Assembly (NCBI GenBank): GCA_030546905.1
Contig: JAUOPI010000026.1
Location: forward strand, 1-51,274
From: Granulosicoccaceae sp. 1_MG-2023
GTDB lineage: Bacteria; Pseudomonadota; Gammaproteobacteria; Granulosicoccales; Granulosicoccaceae
DNA: 51,274 nucleotides
Reading direction: 5' to 3'
Shown: piece by piece, positions 8,256-16,443 of the stretch
Layout of the letters: every line of letters starts with the position of its first letter
How positions within the stretch are numbered: position 1 is the stretch's first letter
Translations under genes and position numbers: made by a program
The notes under the pieces: generated by a model
Seen by the model: the letters and a program-made list of their open reading frames with translations, nothing else
The model's database searches: none
Told to the model about the DNA's origin: nothing

Positions 8256-8304
8256 CAGGGGCCGTCCCCCGACAAAAAACAGGATGTGAGGCCGTCCACA
8301 CATC
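8256..8304 (-). promoter_or_regulatory. Guanidine-II (mini-ykkC) riboswitch upstream of gdx
   Basis: Reading the minus strand, two hairpins each carry an ACGG tetraloop closed by G-C pairs. P1 (8304-8283) is a 9-position stem, GATGTGTGG/CCTCACATC, with one U-U mismatch. P2 (8271-8256) has a 6-bp stem, CGGGGG/CCCCTG including one G-U pair. The linker is CTGTTTTTTGT (11 nt). The gdx ribosome-binding site (GGGAAGAG) starts just after P2. Two ACGR-loop hairpins ahead of an SMR gene is the exact definition of the guanidine-II class. Guanidine binding drives loop-loop contact and exposes the ribosome-binding site, so the switch is likely translational ON. Confidence 0.93.
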
Positions 8305-8343
8305 GTACTAACCGGTGCGATAGATTGTCAGAACGGACGGCGA

Positions 8344-9252
8344 TTGCAAGCCTTTAGCCGCCCCGGTTTACAAGTGCGTTCGCACTTCTGCCCTGTGCGG
8401 TCATACATCCTTCATATTCACTCAATAAGCTGCCCGTATCTGCATCAACTCAACCCGGATGCACTGATCCAAGCCACACACAGCGTCACGCAGAGCCTGC
8501 TCCGTTGGAGCGTCTGGCTTGTATTGGTCGCGTTGTGCGTATTCTGCCGGGAAGTCATGACCCGTGACACCATCCGGGCTTTTGTTTCTGACGCGCCGCG
8601 CCAGGCAGCAGATCTGGGTTCACGCATGTTCCCGCCGCGCTGGACTTATATCGAAAAACTCTGGCTGCCTTTATGGGACACCCTGAATATTGCAACGCTG
8701 GGCACGCTGCTCGGTGTTCTTATCGCGGTGCCGGTGGCGTTTCTCGCTGCCAGTAATACAACCCCAAGTAGACTTTATGTGCGTCCGGTGGCGCTGTTTA
8801 TCATCGCCACCTCACGCTCCATCAATTCACTGATCTGGGCTTTGCTGCTGGTCGCGATCATCGGCCCGGGCCTGCTCGCCGGTGTGATCGCCATCGGTCT
8901 GCGCTCGGTCGGCTTTGTTGCCAAACTGCTCTACGAAGCCATCGAAGAAACCGACCACCTGCAAATCGAAGCCATCACCGCCAGCGGCGCCTCACGGGCA
9001 CAGATTCTCAACTACGGCATAGTCCCGCAGGTGCTGCCGGCCTTCTACGGCATTTGTGTTTTCCGCTGGGATATCAATATCCGCGAGTCGACCATTCCGG
9101 GTCTGGTCGGCGCCGGCGGTATCGGCGTGCAGTTGCAGGCTTCGCTCAATACCCTGGCCTGGCCGCAGGTGACCATGATCTTTATCGTCATACTCGCCAC
9201 GGTGGTGATCAGCGAATGGGTGTCAGCCAGAGTGCGACACGCTATCATCTGA
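8344..9252 (+). CDS. phnE: Phosphonate ABC transporter permease PhnE (orphan)
   Basis: Inner-membrane permease of the PhnE family, moving phosphonate or a related oxyanion together with an ATPase (PhnC) and a binding protein (PhnD). Five to six hydrophobic segments follow residue about 52. The coupling EAA loop is visible as [13 protein letters not shown] around residue 213-225, and the C terminus has the [10 protein letters not shown] typical of PhnE. The start is unsure. The TTG at 8344 gives 302 residues and an N-terminal ~45 residues unlike the family, while GTG at 8374 or 8395 are alternatives without clear ribosome-binding sites. No phnC or phnD lies nearby, so the partners must be encoded elsewhere or the system is incomplete. 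Confidence 0.8.
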   Translation: MQAFSRPGLQVRSHFCPVRSYILHIHSISCPYLHQLNPDALIQATHSVTQSLLRWSVWLVLVALCVFCREVMTRDTIRAFVSDAPRQAADLGSRMFPPRWTYIEKLWLPLWDTLNIATLGTLLGVLIAVPVAFLAASNTTPSRLYVRPVALFIIATSRSINSLIWALLLVAIIGPGLLAGVIAIGLRSVGFVAKLLYEAIEETDHLQIEAITASGASRAQILNYGIVPQVLPAFYGICVFRWDINIRESTIPGLVGAGGIGVQLQASLNTLAWPQVTMIFIVILATVVISEWVSARVRHAII

Positions 9253-9315
9253 GCCTGATAATCCGCCCGCACCTTAAACGTGCGCCTGTTTCCCGTATCC
9301 GGAATACCACAAGCC

Positions 9316-10239
9316 ATGTCAGACCCCACACTTCTCGACGGCCCCGCCCCGACCGCCAGCGCGGCCATCGCCCGCTACGAAGCCATCCGCGACCGACTGC
9401 CTCAGGCGTGCTTTCCGGCCGGCGCGCAATACCGCGCGCATCTGGAAGAACTGGCTGATGAATTCGATTGCTTTGTCCTGGACGGCTTCGGCGTGCTGAA
9501 TATCGGCGCCGAGACGGTACCGGGTGCAGTGGAACGGGTTCTGGCGCTGAAAGCCATGGGCAAGCAGGTACGCGTGCTGACCAACGGTGCGAGCTTTCCG
9601 GTCAGTGTCACCCGCGCCAAATACCAAGGCTGGGGCCTGGAATTTGCCGCAAACGAAGTGGTCTCCAGCCGCGACGCCCTGGCCCGGGAACTGGCCCTGC
9701 ATCAGGATAAATGCTGGGGTTTTGCCGCACTGGAAAAATCCGCGCTCTCAGAGTTAGCAGACAACCACATCCTGCTCGGCGACGACCCGGCCGATTACGA
9801 CCGCTGCGACGGCTTCGTCCTGCTCGGCACCGGCAACTGGTCAAGCCAACGCCAACAGCTGCTCAGCCAAGCGCTGGCCGCACAGCCACGCCCCGTACTG
9901 ACCGGCAACCCCGATCTGGTCGCACCACAGCCCGGCGGCCTGTCACGCGAAGCCGGTCTCTACGCTCACGCGCTGGCCGACGCCGGACTGGCCGAACCTG
10001 AATTTTTCGGCAAGCCCTTCGACAACGCCTTTGCCCTGATCCGCGAGACCCTCAGCGGCATCGACCCGCAGCGCATCGCAATGGTCGGCGACACTCTGCA
10101 CACCGACATACTCGGTGGCGCACAGGCCGGCTGGCGCACCGTGCTGGTCACCGGCCACGGTCTGCTCAAGGGACTGGACGCAGAACACGCCATAGAAAGC
10201 AGCGGCATACGTCCGGATTTTATTGTGCCGACGACCTGA
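9316..10239 (+). CDS. HAD-IIA (NagD-like) family protein with altered motif I
   Basis: About 307 residues of the class IIA HAD superfamily, which is mostly phosphatases of sugar phosphates or nucleotides. Motif I reads F-V-L-D-G-F-G-V-L (Asp56 from this start). Motif II is V-L-T-N-G-A-S, and the metal motif M-V-G-D-T-L-H-T-D lies near the C terminus. The nucleophile Asp is kept, but the usual general-acid Asp two residues later is Phe, so classical phosphatase chemistry is doubtful. The ATG at 9316 is preferred to an in-frame GTG at 9280. It lies 63 nt after phnE on the same strand and may be co-transcribed with it. A strong terminator follows. Confidence 0.8.
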   Translation: MSDPTLLDGPAPTASAAIARYEAIRDRLPQACFPAGAQYRAHLEELADEFDCFVLDGFGVLNIGAETVPGAVERVLALKAMGKQVRVLTNGASFPVSVTRAKYQGWGLEFAANEVVSSRDALARELALHQDKCWGFAALEKSALSELADNHILLGDDPADYDRCDGFVLLGTGNWSSQRQQLLSQALAAQPRPVLTGNPDLVAPQPGGLSREAGLYAHALADAGLAEPEFFGKPFDNAFALIRETLSGIDPQRIAMVGDTLHTDILGGAQAGWRTVLVTGHGLLKGLDAEHAIESSGIRPDFIVPTT

Positions 10240-10264
10240 GCCAGGTCCGCCACAGCACTATGCC

Positions 10265-10289
10265 AAAGCCCGCCTCGTGCGGGCTTTTT
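10265..10289 (+). terminator. Rho-independent terminator after the HAD gene
   Basis: Perfect 9-bp stem AAAGCCCGC / GCGGGCTTT with a 5-nt loop (CTCGT), followed by further T residues. It starts 26 nt after the HAD stop codon. Between here and the tRNA (10290-10467) I see nothing else. Confidence 0.85.
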
Positions 10290-10467
10290 GCTGTCCGGCG
10301 TTTTTCAGCGCGGGGCACACAGACAGATCTTGCTGACGCGATAACGCAGGCAGACCCAAAGGCGGAAATACAAGGGCGGTGAATGATTTGTTTTTTTCAG
10401 CGGCCACAGCGCCTGAGACGGGCTGTTTAAAGGTGATTCAGAGAAGGATCTGAGAAGCTGAAATAAA

Positions 10468-10543
10468 TGGTGGCCAGGGACGGAATCGAACCGCCGACAC
10501 GGGGATTTTCAGTCCCCTGCTCTACCGACTGAGCTACCTGGCC
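10468..10543 (-). tRNA. tRNA-Phe (GAA)
   Basis: 76-nt cloverleaf on the minus strand beginning GGCCAGG and ending CCTGGCC-A-CCA, with the CCA encoded. The D arm is AGCTCAGTCGGTAGAGC. The anticodon stem GGGGA/TCCCC carries loop CTGAAAA with anticodon GAA at 10510-10508, and the T arm is GGCGG-TTCGATT-CCGTC. All arms pair, with one G-U in the T stem. GAA reads UUC/UUU (Phe). Confidence 0.97.
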
Positions 10544-10630
10544 AATGCGAGGTGTTCTTAAGGAGCGCGTATTAAATCGCTTACGGGGCCCAGAGTCAAG
10601 CCCCGTGAGCAATTTATTTTGTTGTGATAC

Positions 10631-10897
10631 TTATTCGGGCTTATAGGCCTCAGGAACTGTGCCGCCTTCGCCGAACAGAAACTTCTCCATTTCCTCTTCG
10701 AGGAACTGACGCGCCTTGGGCTCAATCGGCGTGAGGCGGTATTCGTTGATCAGCATGGTTTGGTGGCGGACCCACTCGTCCCAGGCCTGCTTGGAGATGG
10801 TGAGATAGATGCGTTTGCCAAGTTCGCCGGGATAGGTCGGGCGTTCAAGGCCTTCGAGCTCCTTTCCGAGCTTGGCACATTGGACCATTCTTGCCAT
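10631..10897 (-). CDS. yggX: YggX family iron-trafficking / oxidative-protection protein
   Basis: An 88-residue cytoplasmic protein linked to iron(II) handling and protection of Fe-S enzymes from oxidative damage. The sequence is typical from M-V-x-C-x-K-L-G-K-E near residue 4 (with the conserved Cys7), through P-G-E-L-G-K-R-I-Y and the W[13 protein letters not shown] segment, to the R-x-F-L-E-E-E-M motif. The length is canonical. Its ATG is 2 nt downstream of the mutY stop, so they form a mutY-yggX operon, as in E. coli. This suits a job guarding MutY's Fe-S cluster. tRNA-Phe follows on the same strand, 87 nt beyond the stop. Confidence 0.95.
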   Translation of the reverse strand: MARMVQCAKLGKELEGLERPTYPGELGKRIYLTISKQAWDEWVRHQTMLINEYRLTPIEPKARQFLEEEMEKFLFGEGGTVPEAYKPE

Positions 10898-10899
10898 GG

Positions 10900-11955
10900 T
10901 TAAAACTCCTGAAATTGTTCGAGTAATTTGGCGACGGGCGCGGCCATGCCACCCGGCTCTGTGCCGACGTTATACCAGACCCGTCCGGTCCCTTCCAACG
11001 CGGTGCGGCCATCTTCGCGCACGGCCACAGCCAGGGCGGTGATATCCAGATGAAAATGACTGAAGGTGTGGCGGAAACGGGCGAAGTCCTCCGGCTCGGC
11101 CAGCCTCTCCAGCCCTTCGTCCCTGAGCGCCTCATCCAGTGCCTGCCGCGCCCCGATCTGCGGCAGGCTCCATAAGCCGCCCCACAGTCCTTCAGGCGGG
11201 CGTCGTCTGAGCAGCACCCGGCCGGCCTCGTCGAAGGCGATCAGCATGATGGTCTCACGTACCGGCAGGGTCTTTTTCGGCTTTTTACCCGGGTAGTCCT
11301 GCCAGTTGCCCTGTTCGCGTGCGAGGCATCCGTGGCTTAGCGGGCAATCGTGACAGGCCGGGCTGCTGCGGGTGCAGATCATGGCACCCAGATCCATCAT
11401 GGCCTGATTGAAGTTACCGGTGCGGCTCTTTGGCGTCAGCGACTCTGTGAGCGCCCACAGGGCGTCGTGGACGCGCTTCTGACCCGGCCAGCCCGCCACC
11501 GCGAAACAGCGCGCCAGCACCCGTTTGACGTTGCCGTCGAGGATTGCCGCATGCTGCCCGAAACCCAGACTCATAATCGCACCGGCAGTTGAGCGTCCGA
11601 TACCGGGCAGGCTTTGCAGAGCCTGCAAATCGCCAGGGAATTGACCACCGAATTCATCGACCAGCATGTTTGCCGCCTTGTGCAGATTGCGCGCACGGGC
11701 GTAGTAGCCCAGCCCCGACCAGTGCGCGAGCACCTCATCCTGCGGCGCGGCGGCCAAAGCCTGCACGTCGGGAAAGCTGGCCATAAAACGCTCAAAGTAC
11801 GGGATTACCGTGGCGACCTGGGTCTGTTGCAGCATGATTTCGCTGATCCAGACCCGGTAGGGATGCACATCCTGCTGCCACGGCAGATGCTTGCGGCCGT
11901 GCACGTCGAACCACGTCAGCACGGCATCGGCAAAGGTCTCGCTGTTAAAACGCAA
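10900..11955 (-). CDS. mutY: A/G-specific adenine glycosylase MutY
   Basis: Removes adenine mispaired with 8-oxoguanine (base excision repair). The catalytic Glu is in S-E-I-M-L-Q-Q-T-Q, the helix-hairpin-helix is [11 protein letters not shown], and the catalytic Asp is in I-L-D-G-N-V-K-R-V. The [4Fe-4S] ligands follow the exact C-x6-C-x2-C-x5-C spacing ([17 protein letters not shown]). A C-terminal NUDIX-like domain of about 120 residues recognises 8-oxoG. The start is placed at TTG 11955, with GGAG 8 nt upstream and an N terminus aligned with E. coli MutY. An in-frame TTG at 11997 would add 14 residues. It is the first gene of the mutY-yggX operon. Confidence 0.95.
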   Translation of the reverse strand: MRFNSETFADAVLTWFDVHGRKHLPWQQDVHPYRVWISEIMLQQTQVATVIPYFERFMASFPDVQALAAAPQDEVLAHWSGLGYYARARNLHKAANMLVDEFGGQFPGDLQALQSLPGIGRSTAGAIMSLGFGQHAAILDGNVKRVLARCFAVAGWPGQKRVHDALWALTESLTPKSRTGNFNQAMMDLGAMICTRSSPACHDCPLSHGCLAREQGNWQDYPGKKPKKTLPVRETIMLIAFDEAGRVLLRRRPPEGLWGGLWSLPQIGARQALDEALRDEGLERLAEPEDFARFRHTFSHFHLDITALAVAVREDGRTALEGTGRVWYNVGTEPGGMAAPVAKLLEQFQEF

Positions 11956-12057
11956 GCAGGGAACTCCACAGGCATTCAAAGGCGCCGATTGTGGCAAACA
12001 CCGCGCGTCCGCTCAAAGTTAAATTGTAAGCCGCGCGCCACGGCGACCGCGAGGCCG

Positions 12058-13878
12058 CTAGCCAAACAACAGCGGCACCAGAATCAGGGTGATTACCAAA
12101 GCGATCAGCTGCAGCGGCACGCCAAAGCGCACAAAATCCATAAACCGGTAATTGCCGGGCGTGACGATCAGCGTATTGACCGGCGACGCGATCGGCGTGG
12201 CAAAGGCAGTTGAAGCGGCGATCGCCACGGCCATCAGAAACGCGGTCGGCTCAAGACCCAGGTCCAGCGCCAGATCCAGAGCGATCGGCGCCACCAGCAC
12301 GGTGGTCGCGGTGTTGGAAATAAACTGGCTGAGCAAGGATGTCAGGATAAACAGGCCGGCCATCGCCACCTGCGGGCCATAGTCGGTAAAAATCCCCGCC
12401 AGACCGTGCACGATCACCGCCGAGCCACCGGTCACCTCCAGCGCATCGGCCAGCGGCAACATGCCGGCGACCAGCACCAGGGTCTGCCAGTTCATGCTGC
12501 TGTAGACCTCGTTCATCGCCACACAGCGGGTCAGCACCATGGCAAAGGCGGCCAGCATCACCGCCACCAGATTGGAGGTCAGGCCTGTGACCATCAGGAA
12601 CAACATGCCAAGCGTGATCAGCACCGCCCAGGGCGCCTGATTGGCGTGCCAGGTGCGCTGTTTTATCTCATCCGGCAAGGCCAGCAAGACCAGATCATGA
12701 TGCGGCCCGTTGAGGCGCTCGATATCATTCCAGGCACCGGCGACCAGCAGGATGTCACCGCCCTGCAGCGGCTCGGAGGCAAAATCCAGGGCCATGGGTT
12801 TGCGGCTGCGGCGAACGGAGATGACATTGAAATGATAGCGGTCACGGAAACGCAGCTCGTACAGCGATTTGCCGATCAGCGGCGACTCCGGCGTCACCAG
12901 CGCCTCGGCAAAGCCGAAACTCTCGTGATAGCGGCGCTGTAAGCCATGGGGAAAACCGAGATCTTCCAGCCCCAGCTTCCCGGTGGCAGCCGCCAGATCC
13001 GCCTGCGCGATCACCACAACCAGCGTGTCGCCTTCGTGCATGCGGGTTTCCTGCACCACCGGATACAATGAAACCAGCAGGCGCTCCTGGCGCTCCATTG
13101 CCACCACCGTCAAGCCGAACTCACGGCGCAAGGCGGCATCGGAGACCGTCTGCCCGTCCAGCACACTGCCGGGCTTGATACGCAGGCGGTAAAGACTGTT
13201 TTCAATGCCGTAGTCACTGGCCATTTCACGCAGCCGCCGCCCGCCTTCCGGGGTATCAGCGGCAGACACCACCGGCAGCAGTTTCCTGCCGACCAACACA
13301 ACAAAGCCCAGCGTCATGACAAGGATGACCCCGCCGATCATGGCGAAATCAAAAAAGGCGAAGCCCGGCAGGCCCGCATCGAGCAGGGCGCTGTTGACGA
13401 CCAGATTCGGCGGTGTACCGATCAGGGTCAGCATGCCGCCCACCAGCGAAGCGACCGAGACCGGCAGCAACAACCGCGATGCCGGCAAACCACACTCGCG
13501 CGCCAGACTCAGCACCACCGGTACAAACAAGGCAACCACACCGGTCGAGCTCATAAACGCCGAGAGCACCGCAACAACCGGCATCAGCAGTAACAACAAG
13601 TGCGTCTCGTTGCTGCTGGCTCTGGCGGCGATCTGCATGCCGATCCACGGTGCCACGCCGGTCCGGCTCAGGCCCTCGCTGACCACAAACAAGCCGGCGA
13701 TCAGCATCACCAGCGGATTGCCGAAGCCGGCCACCGCCTGCGCCGGCGTCAGTATGCCCGGCACCGCCAGTGCGATAATGACCAGCGCCGCCACCATATC
13801 AAGCCTGACACGGTTGCTGAAAAACAATGCAATGGCGAACAGTACCAGTGCGTATACGTAGCCGACTTGCCAATCCAT
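12058..13878 (-). CDS. SLC13-family anion transporter with two RCK-C (TrkA-C) domains
   Basis: A 606-residue inner-membrane permease. An N-terminal membrane half (about residues 1-200) and a C-terminal membrane half (about 425-606) flank a cytoplasmic insert with two RCK-C type domains (about 225-300 and 315-400, the latter with G-K-S-L-Y-E-L-R-F-R and G-D-I-L-L-V-A-G). The paired helix-breaking loops T-L-I-G-T-P-P-N-L-V-V-N (151-162) and N-T-A-T-T-V-L-V-A-P, plus I-A-S-P-V-N-T-L-I, are typical of the SLC13/DASS fold. Relatives move sulfate, thiosulfate or other dianions, but the substrate here is not determinable. The start at ATG 13878 (M-D-W-Q) replaces a longer frame lacking homologous character. 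It appears monocistronic. Confidence 0.85.
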   Translation of the reverse strand: MDWQVGYVYALVLFAIALFFSNRVRLDMVAALVIIALAVPGILTPAQAVAGFGNPLVMLIAGLFVVSEGLSRTGVAPWIGMQIAARASSNETHLLLLLMPVVAVLSAFMSSTGVVALFVPVVLSLARECGLPASRLLLPVSVASLVGGMLTLIGTPPNLVVNSALLDAGLPGFAFFDFAMIGGVILVMTLGFVVLVGRKLLPVVSAADTPEGGRRLREMASDYGIENSLYRLRIKPGSVLDGQTVSDAALRREFGLTVVAMERQERLLVSLYPVVQETRMHEGDTLVVVIAQADLAAATGKLGLEDLGFPHGLQRRYHESFGFAEALVTPESPLIGKSLYELRFRDRYHFNVISVRRSRKPMALDFASEPLQGGDILLVAGAWNDIERLNGPHHDLVLLALPDEIKQRTWHANQAPWAVLITLGMLFLMVTGLTSNLVAVMLAAFAMVLTRCVAMNEVYSSMNWQTLVLVAGMLPLADALEVTGGSAVIVHGLAGIFTDYGPQVAMAGLFILTSLLSQFISNTATTVLVAPIALDLALDLGLEPTAFLMAVAIAASTAFATPIASPVNTLIVTPGNYRFMDFVRFGVPLQLIALVITLILVPLLFG

Positions 13879-13971
13879 AAGGGTTCCCGTTACGCTCAGA
13901 TCAGACCTCGTTAGGCGCACGCTACCACAGCGCTGCGCTGCAGAAAACACAGGCCCCGCCGCGGATCAGAC

Positions 13972-14001
13972 AAAAAAAACGCCGCAGATTGCGGCGTTTT
14001 T
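13972..14001 (-). terminator. Rho-independent terminator after the AsmA gene
   Basis: On the minus strand, AAAAACGCCGC / GCGGCGTTTTT forms an 11-bp stem with a 5-nt loop, and the T-run totals eight. It begins 23 nt after the AsmA stop. The symmetrical A/T flanks mean it could also act in the other direction. Confidence 0.88.
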
Positions 14002-14024
14002 GGTACTGAAAGAACGCAGATAAA

Positions 14025-16313
14025 TCAGTTAAACAGGCCTTTGAGTTTTTCCTCAGCCTGTTTCTTTAACTTATCCAGTTCTTCCTGTTTTTTCTCTTCG
14101 AGTTCAGCCTTGGCCGCATCCTGCTTTTCATTCAGCTCGGTTTGCAGTTTGGCTTTAGCCTTGGCCTCTTCTTCCTTGAGGCGCGCTTTGACCTCGGCTT
14201 CTTTCTCTTTCAACGCGGCCTCGGCCTGGGCCTTGGCTTTGTCCTGCGCATCCTTGAACTTGTTTTTCAGATCCTCGGTCATGGCATTGATAATGACTTT
14301 GGTGAAATCGGCCGACAGTTCGTCAAAGGTGCCACGGACAGGCACATTCAGACTTACGCCGCTCAATTCATCCGCATCCTTACCGCCCTGCCCTTTAGAG
14401 GTCTCGGTGACCTTTGTTTTCAGGGTGTAGTCCACATAGCTCTTATTCAGATCCACCGTACCGTCACCGCCTAAACGCAAGGCCGGTGCACGCATATCCA
14501 GATCATCACTGGCCAGCACGCCGTCTGTGAAAGTGCCGCTCATGGTGAGTGCGGAAAAGTCCGTCTTTTTCAGCTTATCCGCATCACTGAGCTCTTCACC
14601 GCGGATCGTCGCCCGCGCGCGGCGCAGCTGATAACCGATATTGATGCCGTTAATTGCGCCGTCGCTGAAGTTCAGGCTGTAGTCGCCGTTCAGGCCGCTT
14701 TTCAGTGCATTTACACTGTTGCCGGCGGTGGTGATATCGAGCGAGAAATCGCCCCGGCCACTGAGCGGCGCATTGTCCTGCAGCAAATCCGCGAGCAGCG
14801 GATCGACCAGCACACCGGCCAAATCCACACGCGCACCGTAGGATGGCGTGTCAGACTTGGCATTCAGGCTCAGGTCGGAAGAAACTGTGCCACGGTAGAG
14901 ATTCGCAGCTATGCCGTTCAGCGACACCTGCCCGCCCTTGGCTTCCAGCGGTATACGGATATCCGAGGTGATCAGGTTCCTGATCTTGAACTTGCCGACA
15001 GAGAAGGTCCCGGCCACATCCAGCTTGCGAATCAACTCCAGCGGCAATTCAATCGGCACATCATCGGCCGCCGCCACCGCTTCGTCGCTGCCCTGCGCCG
15101 CTGCCGCTTCCGTCGCTGCCGGCAGATAGCGGTCCAGATCAATATCATCGACATTGAAATCAAAGCGCAGCGGCGGCAGATCACCGGCCAGATCCGGCAC
15201 CGCCAGGTTGCCGGTAAACGTGCTCTGATCAAGGCGCAGGATCAGCTCGCTGAGTTCGGCTTTTTCCGCCGAGGCGCTCAGGGCAAGCTCGAGGCCGACC
15301 TGCTTGAGCACATCCGCATCAGCCGTCTCAGGCGCATCCAGGCCCAGTTTCGCCAGCACATCGCGCAGATTAAAGGGTTTTGCGGTAGCCAGCTGTCCGG
15401 TGACGACCGGATTGCTGTCCAGGCCTGTCACATCCAGCGAGCCCTGCAGCGTGATGCCCATGGCCTGTAATACCAGATCGCTGACATCCACAGTCTGGCT
15501 GCCAAGATCGGCAATGATGTCAGCAGCCAGGTTCAGGGCTGCATTATCGACCGGCACGACAGCGCCGTCGGCGGTCGCTTCCAGGGTCAGGTCAGTCAAC
15601 AGATAGCGCTGCTGTTCCAGATCCAGCGTAACATCACCGGCCGCTTCCAGACTCGCCTGCAAGGCCATGCTGTTGCTGACAACCTCAAAGCCGGTTTGCA
15701 GCTTGAAGGGCTTGGCCAGCGTCACCGCTCCGGTTTTCAGGTTGAAGTTGCTCAACTGCGCGTCGGTGCCGGCCTGTTTGTCGTTCCAGCTCACATTGGC
15801 ATTGCTGATCGACACCCCGCCGACCGCCAGCGCGGCAATCGCCGGTGCACCGCCTTCGACTTCCACCTCGGTGGTTTCGTTGTTGTCAGTGGTCGTCGAC
15901 GTTGTGGCACTGGCCTGCATCAGGTCGTCCCAGTTGGTCACGCCCTGCGCGTTGCGTTCCAGATTCAGTACCAGGCCGTTGAGGGTCACGTTGTCGACAT
16001 TGACCTGTTTGCGCAACAGGGGTAGCACTTCCACACGGACATCGGCGCGACTGATCTCAGCAAAAGGTTCGTCGCCGAAGCCCTCGGCATTGGCCAGCCC
16101 GACTTCGCCGATAGAGAAACCCAGCCAGGGGAAGAAAGACGCATCCAGCTCACCGCGGATATCCAGCTCCCGGCCGGTCTGGTCCATCACGATTTTCTGG
16201 ATTTGCTCTTTGTACTGATTCAGATCGAGCGTGGAGATCACGATCGCCAGCACAACGAAAACAAGCACGACAACGGCCACCAGACCGATAATCAGTCGCT
16301 TAAGGATTTTCAT
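14025..16313 (-). CDS. AsmA family envelope protein
   Basis: A 762-residue protein anchored by one N-terminal helix (about residues 6-27, after M-K-I-L-K-R), with a large periplasmic part. The AsmA start is typical: L-D-L-N-Q-Y-K, then G-R-E-L-D-I-R-G-E-L and S-x-F-P-W-L-G-F-S-I-G. The AsmA C-terminal region, F-S-D-G-A-I-N-G-I-N-I-G, lies near residue 550. AsmA proteins are beta-groove bridges implicated in phospholipid transport and outer-membrane homeostasis. After it comes an unusual tail of about 80 residues, a highly charged Lys/Glu/Ala coiled coil ending in K-G-L-F-N. The ATG at 16313 has GAGG about 6 nt upstream and replaces a longer frame. A terminator follows and the gene stands alone. 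Confidence 0.88.
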   Translation of the reverse strand: MKILKRLIIGLVAVVVLVFVVLAIVISTLDLNQYKEQIQKIVMDQTGRELDIRGELDASFFPWLGFSIGEVGLANAEGFGDEPFAEISRADVRVEVLPLLRKQVNVDNVTLNGLVLNLERNAQGVTNWDDLMQASATTSTTTDNNETTEVEVEGGAPAIAALAVGGVSISNANVSWNDKQAGTDAQLSNFNLKTGAVTLAKPFKLQTGFEVVSNSMALQASLEAAGDVTLDLEQQRYLLTDLTLEATADGAVVPVDNAALNLAADIIADLGSQTVDVSDLVLQAMGITLQGSLDVTGLDSNPVVTGQLATAKPFNLRDVLAKLGLDAPETADADVLKQVGLELALSASAEKAELSELILRLDQSTFTGNLAVPDLAGDLPPLRFDFNVDDIDLDRYLPAATEAAAAQGSDEAVAAADDVPIELPLELIRKLDVAGTFSVGKFKIRNLITSDIRIPLEAKGGQVSLNGIAANLYRGTVSSDLSLNAKSDTPSYGARVDLAGVLVDPLLADLLQDNAPLSGRGDFSLDITTAGNSVNALKSGLNGDYSLNFSDGAINGINIGYQLRRARATIRGEELSDADKLKKTDFSALTMSGTFTDGVLASDDLDMRAPALRLGGDGTVDLNKSYVDYTLKTKVTETSKGQGGKDADELSGVSLNVPVRGTFDELSADFTKVIINAMTEDLKNKFKDAQDKAKAQAEAALKEKEAEVKARLKEEEAKAKAKLQTELNEKQDAAKAELEEKKQEELDKLKKQAEEKLKGLFN

Positions 16314-16443
16314 GGGTCCCTCACTATTGAACCTGTATCTGCACACCCAGCGATGCGGGGGTAAAACCTGCATCACTGAGTCTAGTTCAAATCGGAGGAA
16401 AGACGGCTGGCAGGGGATTGCCAGCCGGCAAGTCAGGTCAGGC

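Noticed and set aside
14025-14270. AsmA tail as a histone-H1-like DNA-binding tail
   Set aside because: It is as acidic as it is basic (Lys/Glu coiled coil) and the protein's body is periplasmic, unlike the Lys/Ala/Pro tails of the PHA proteins.
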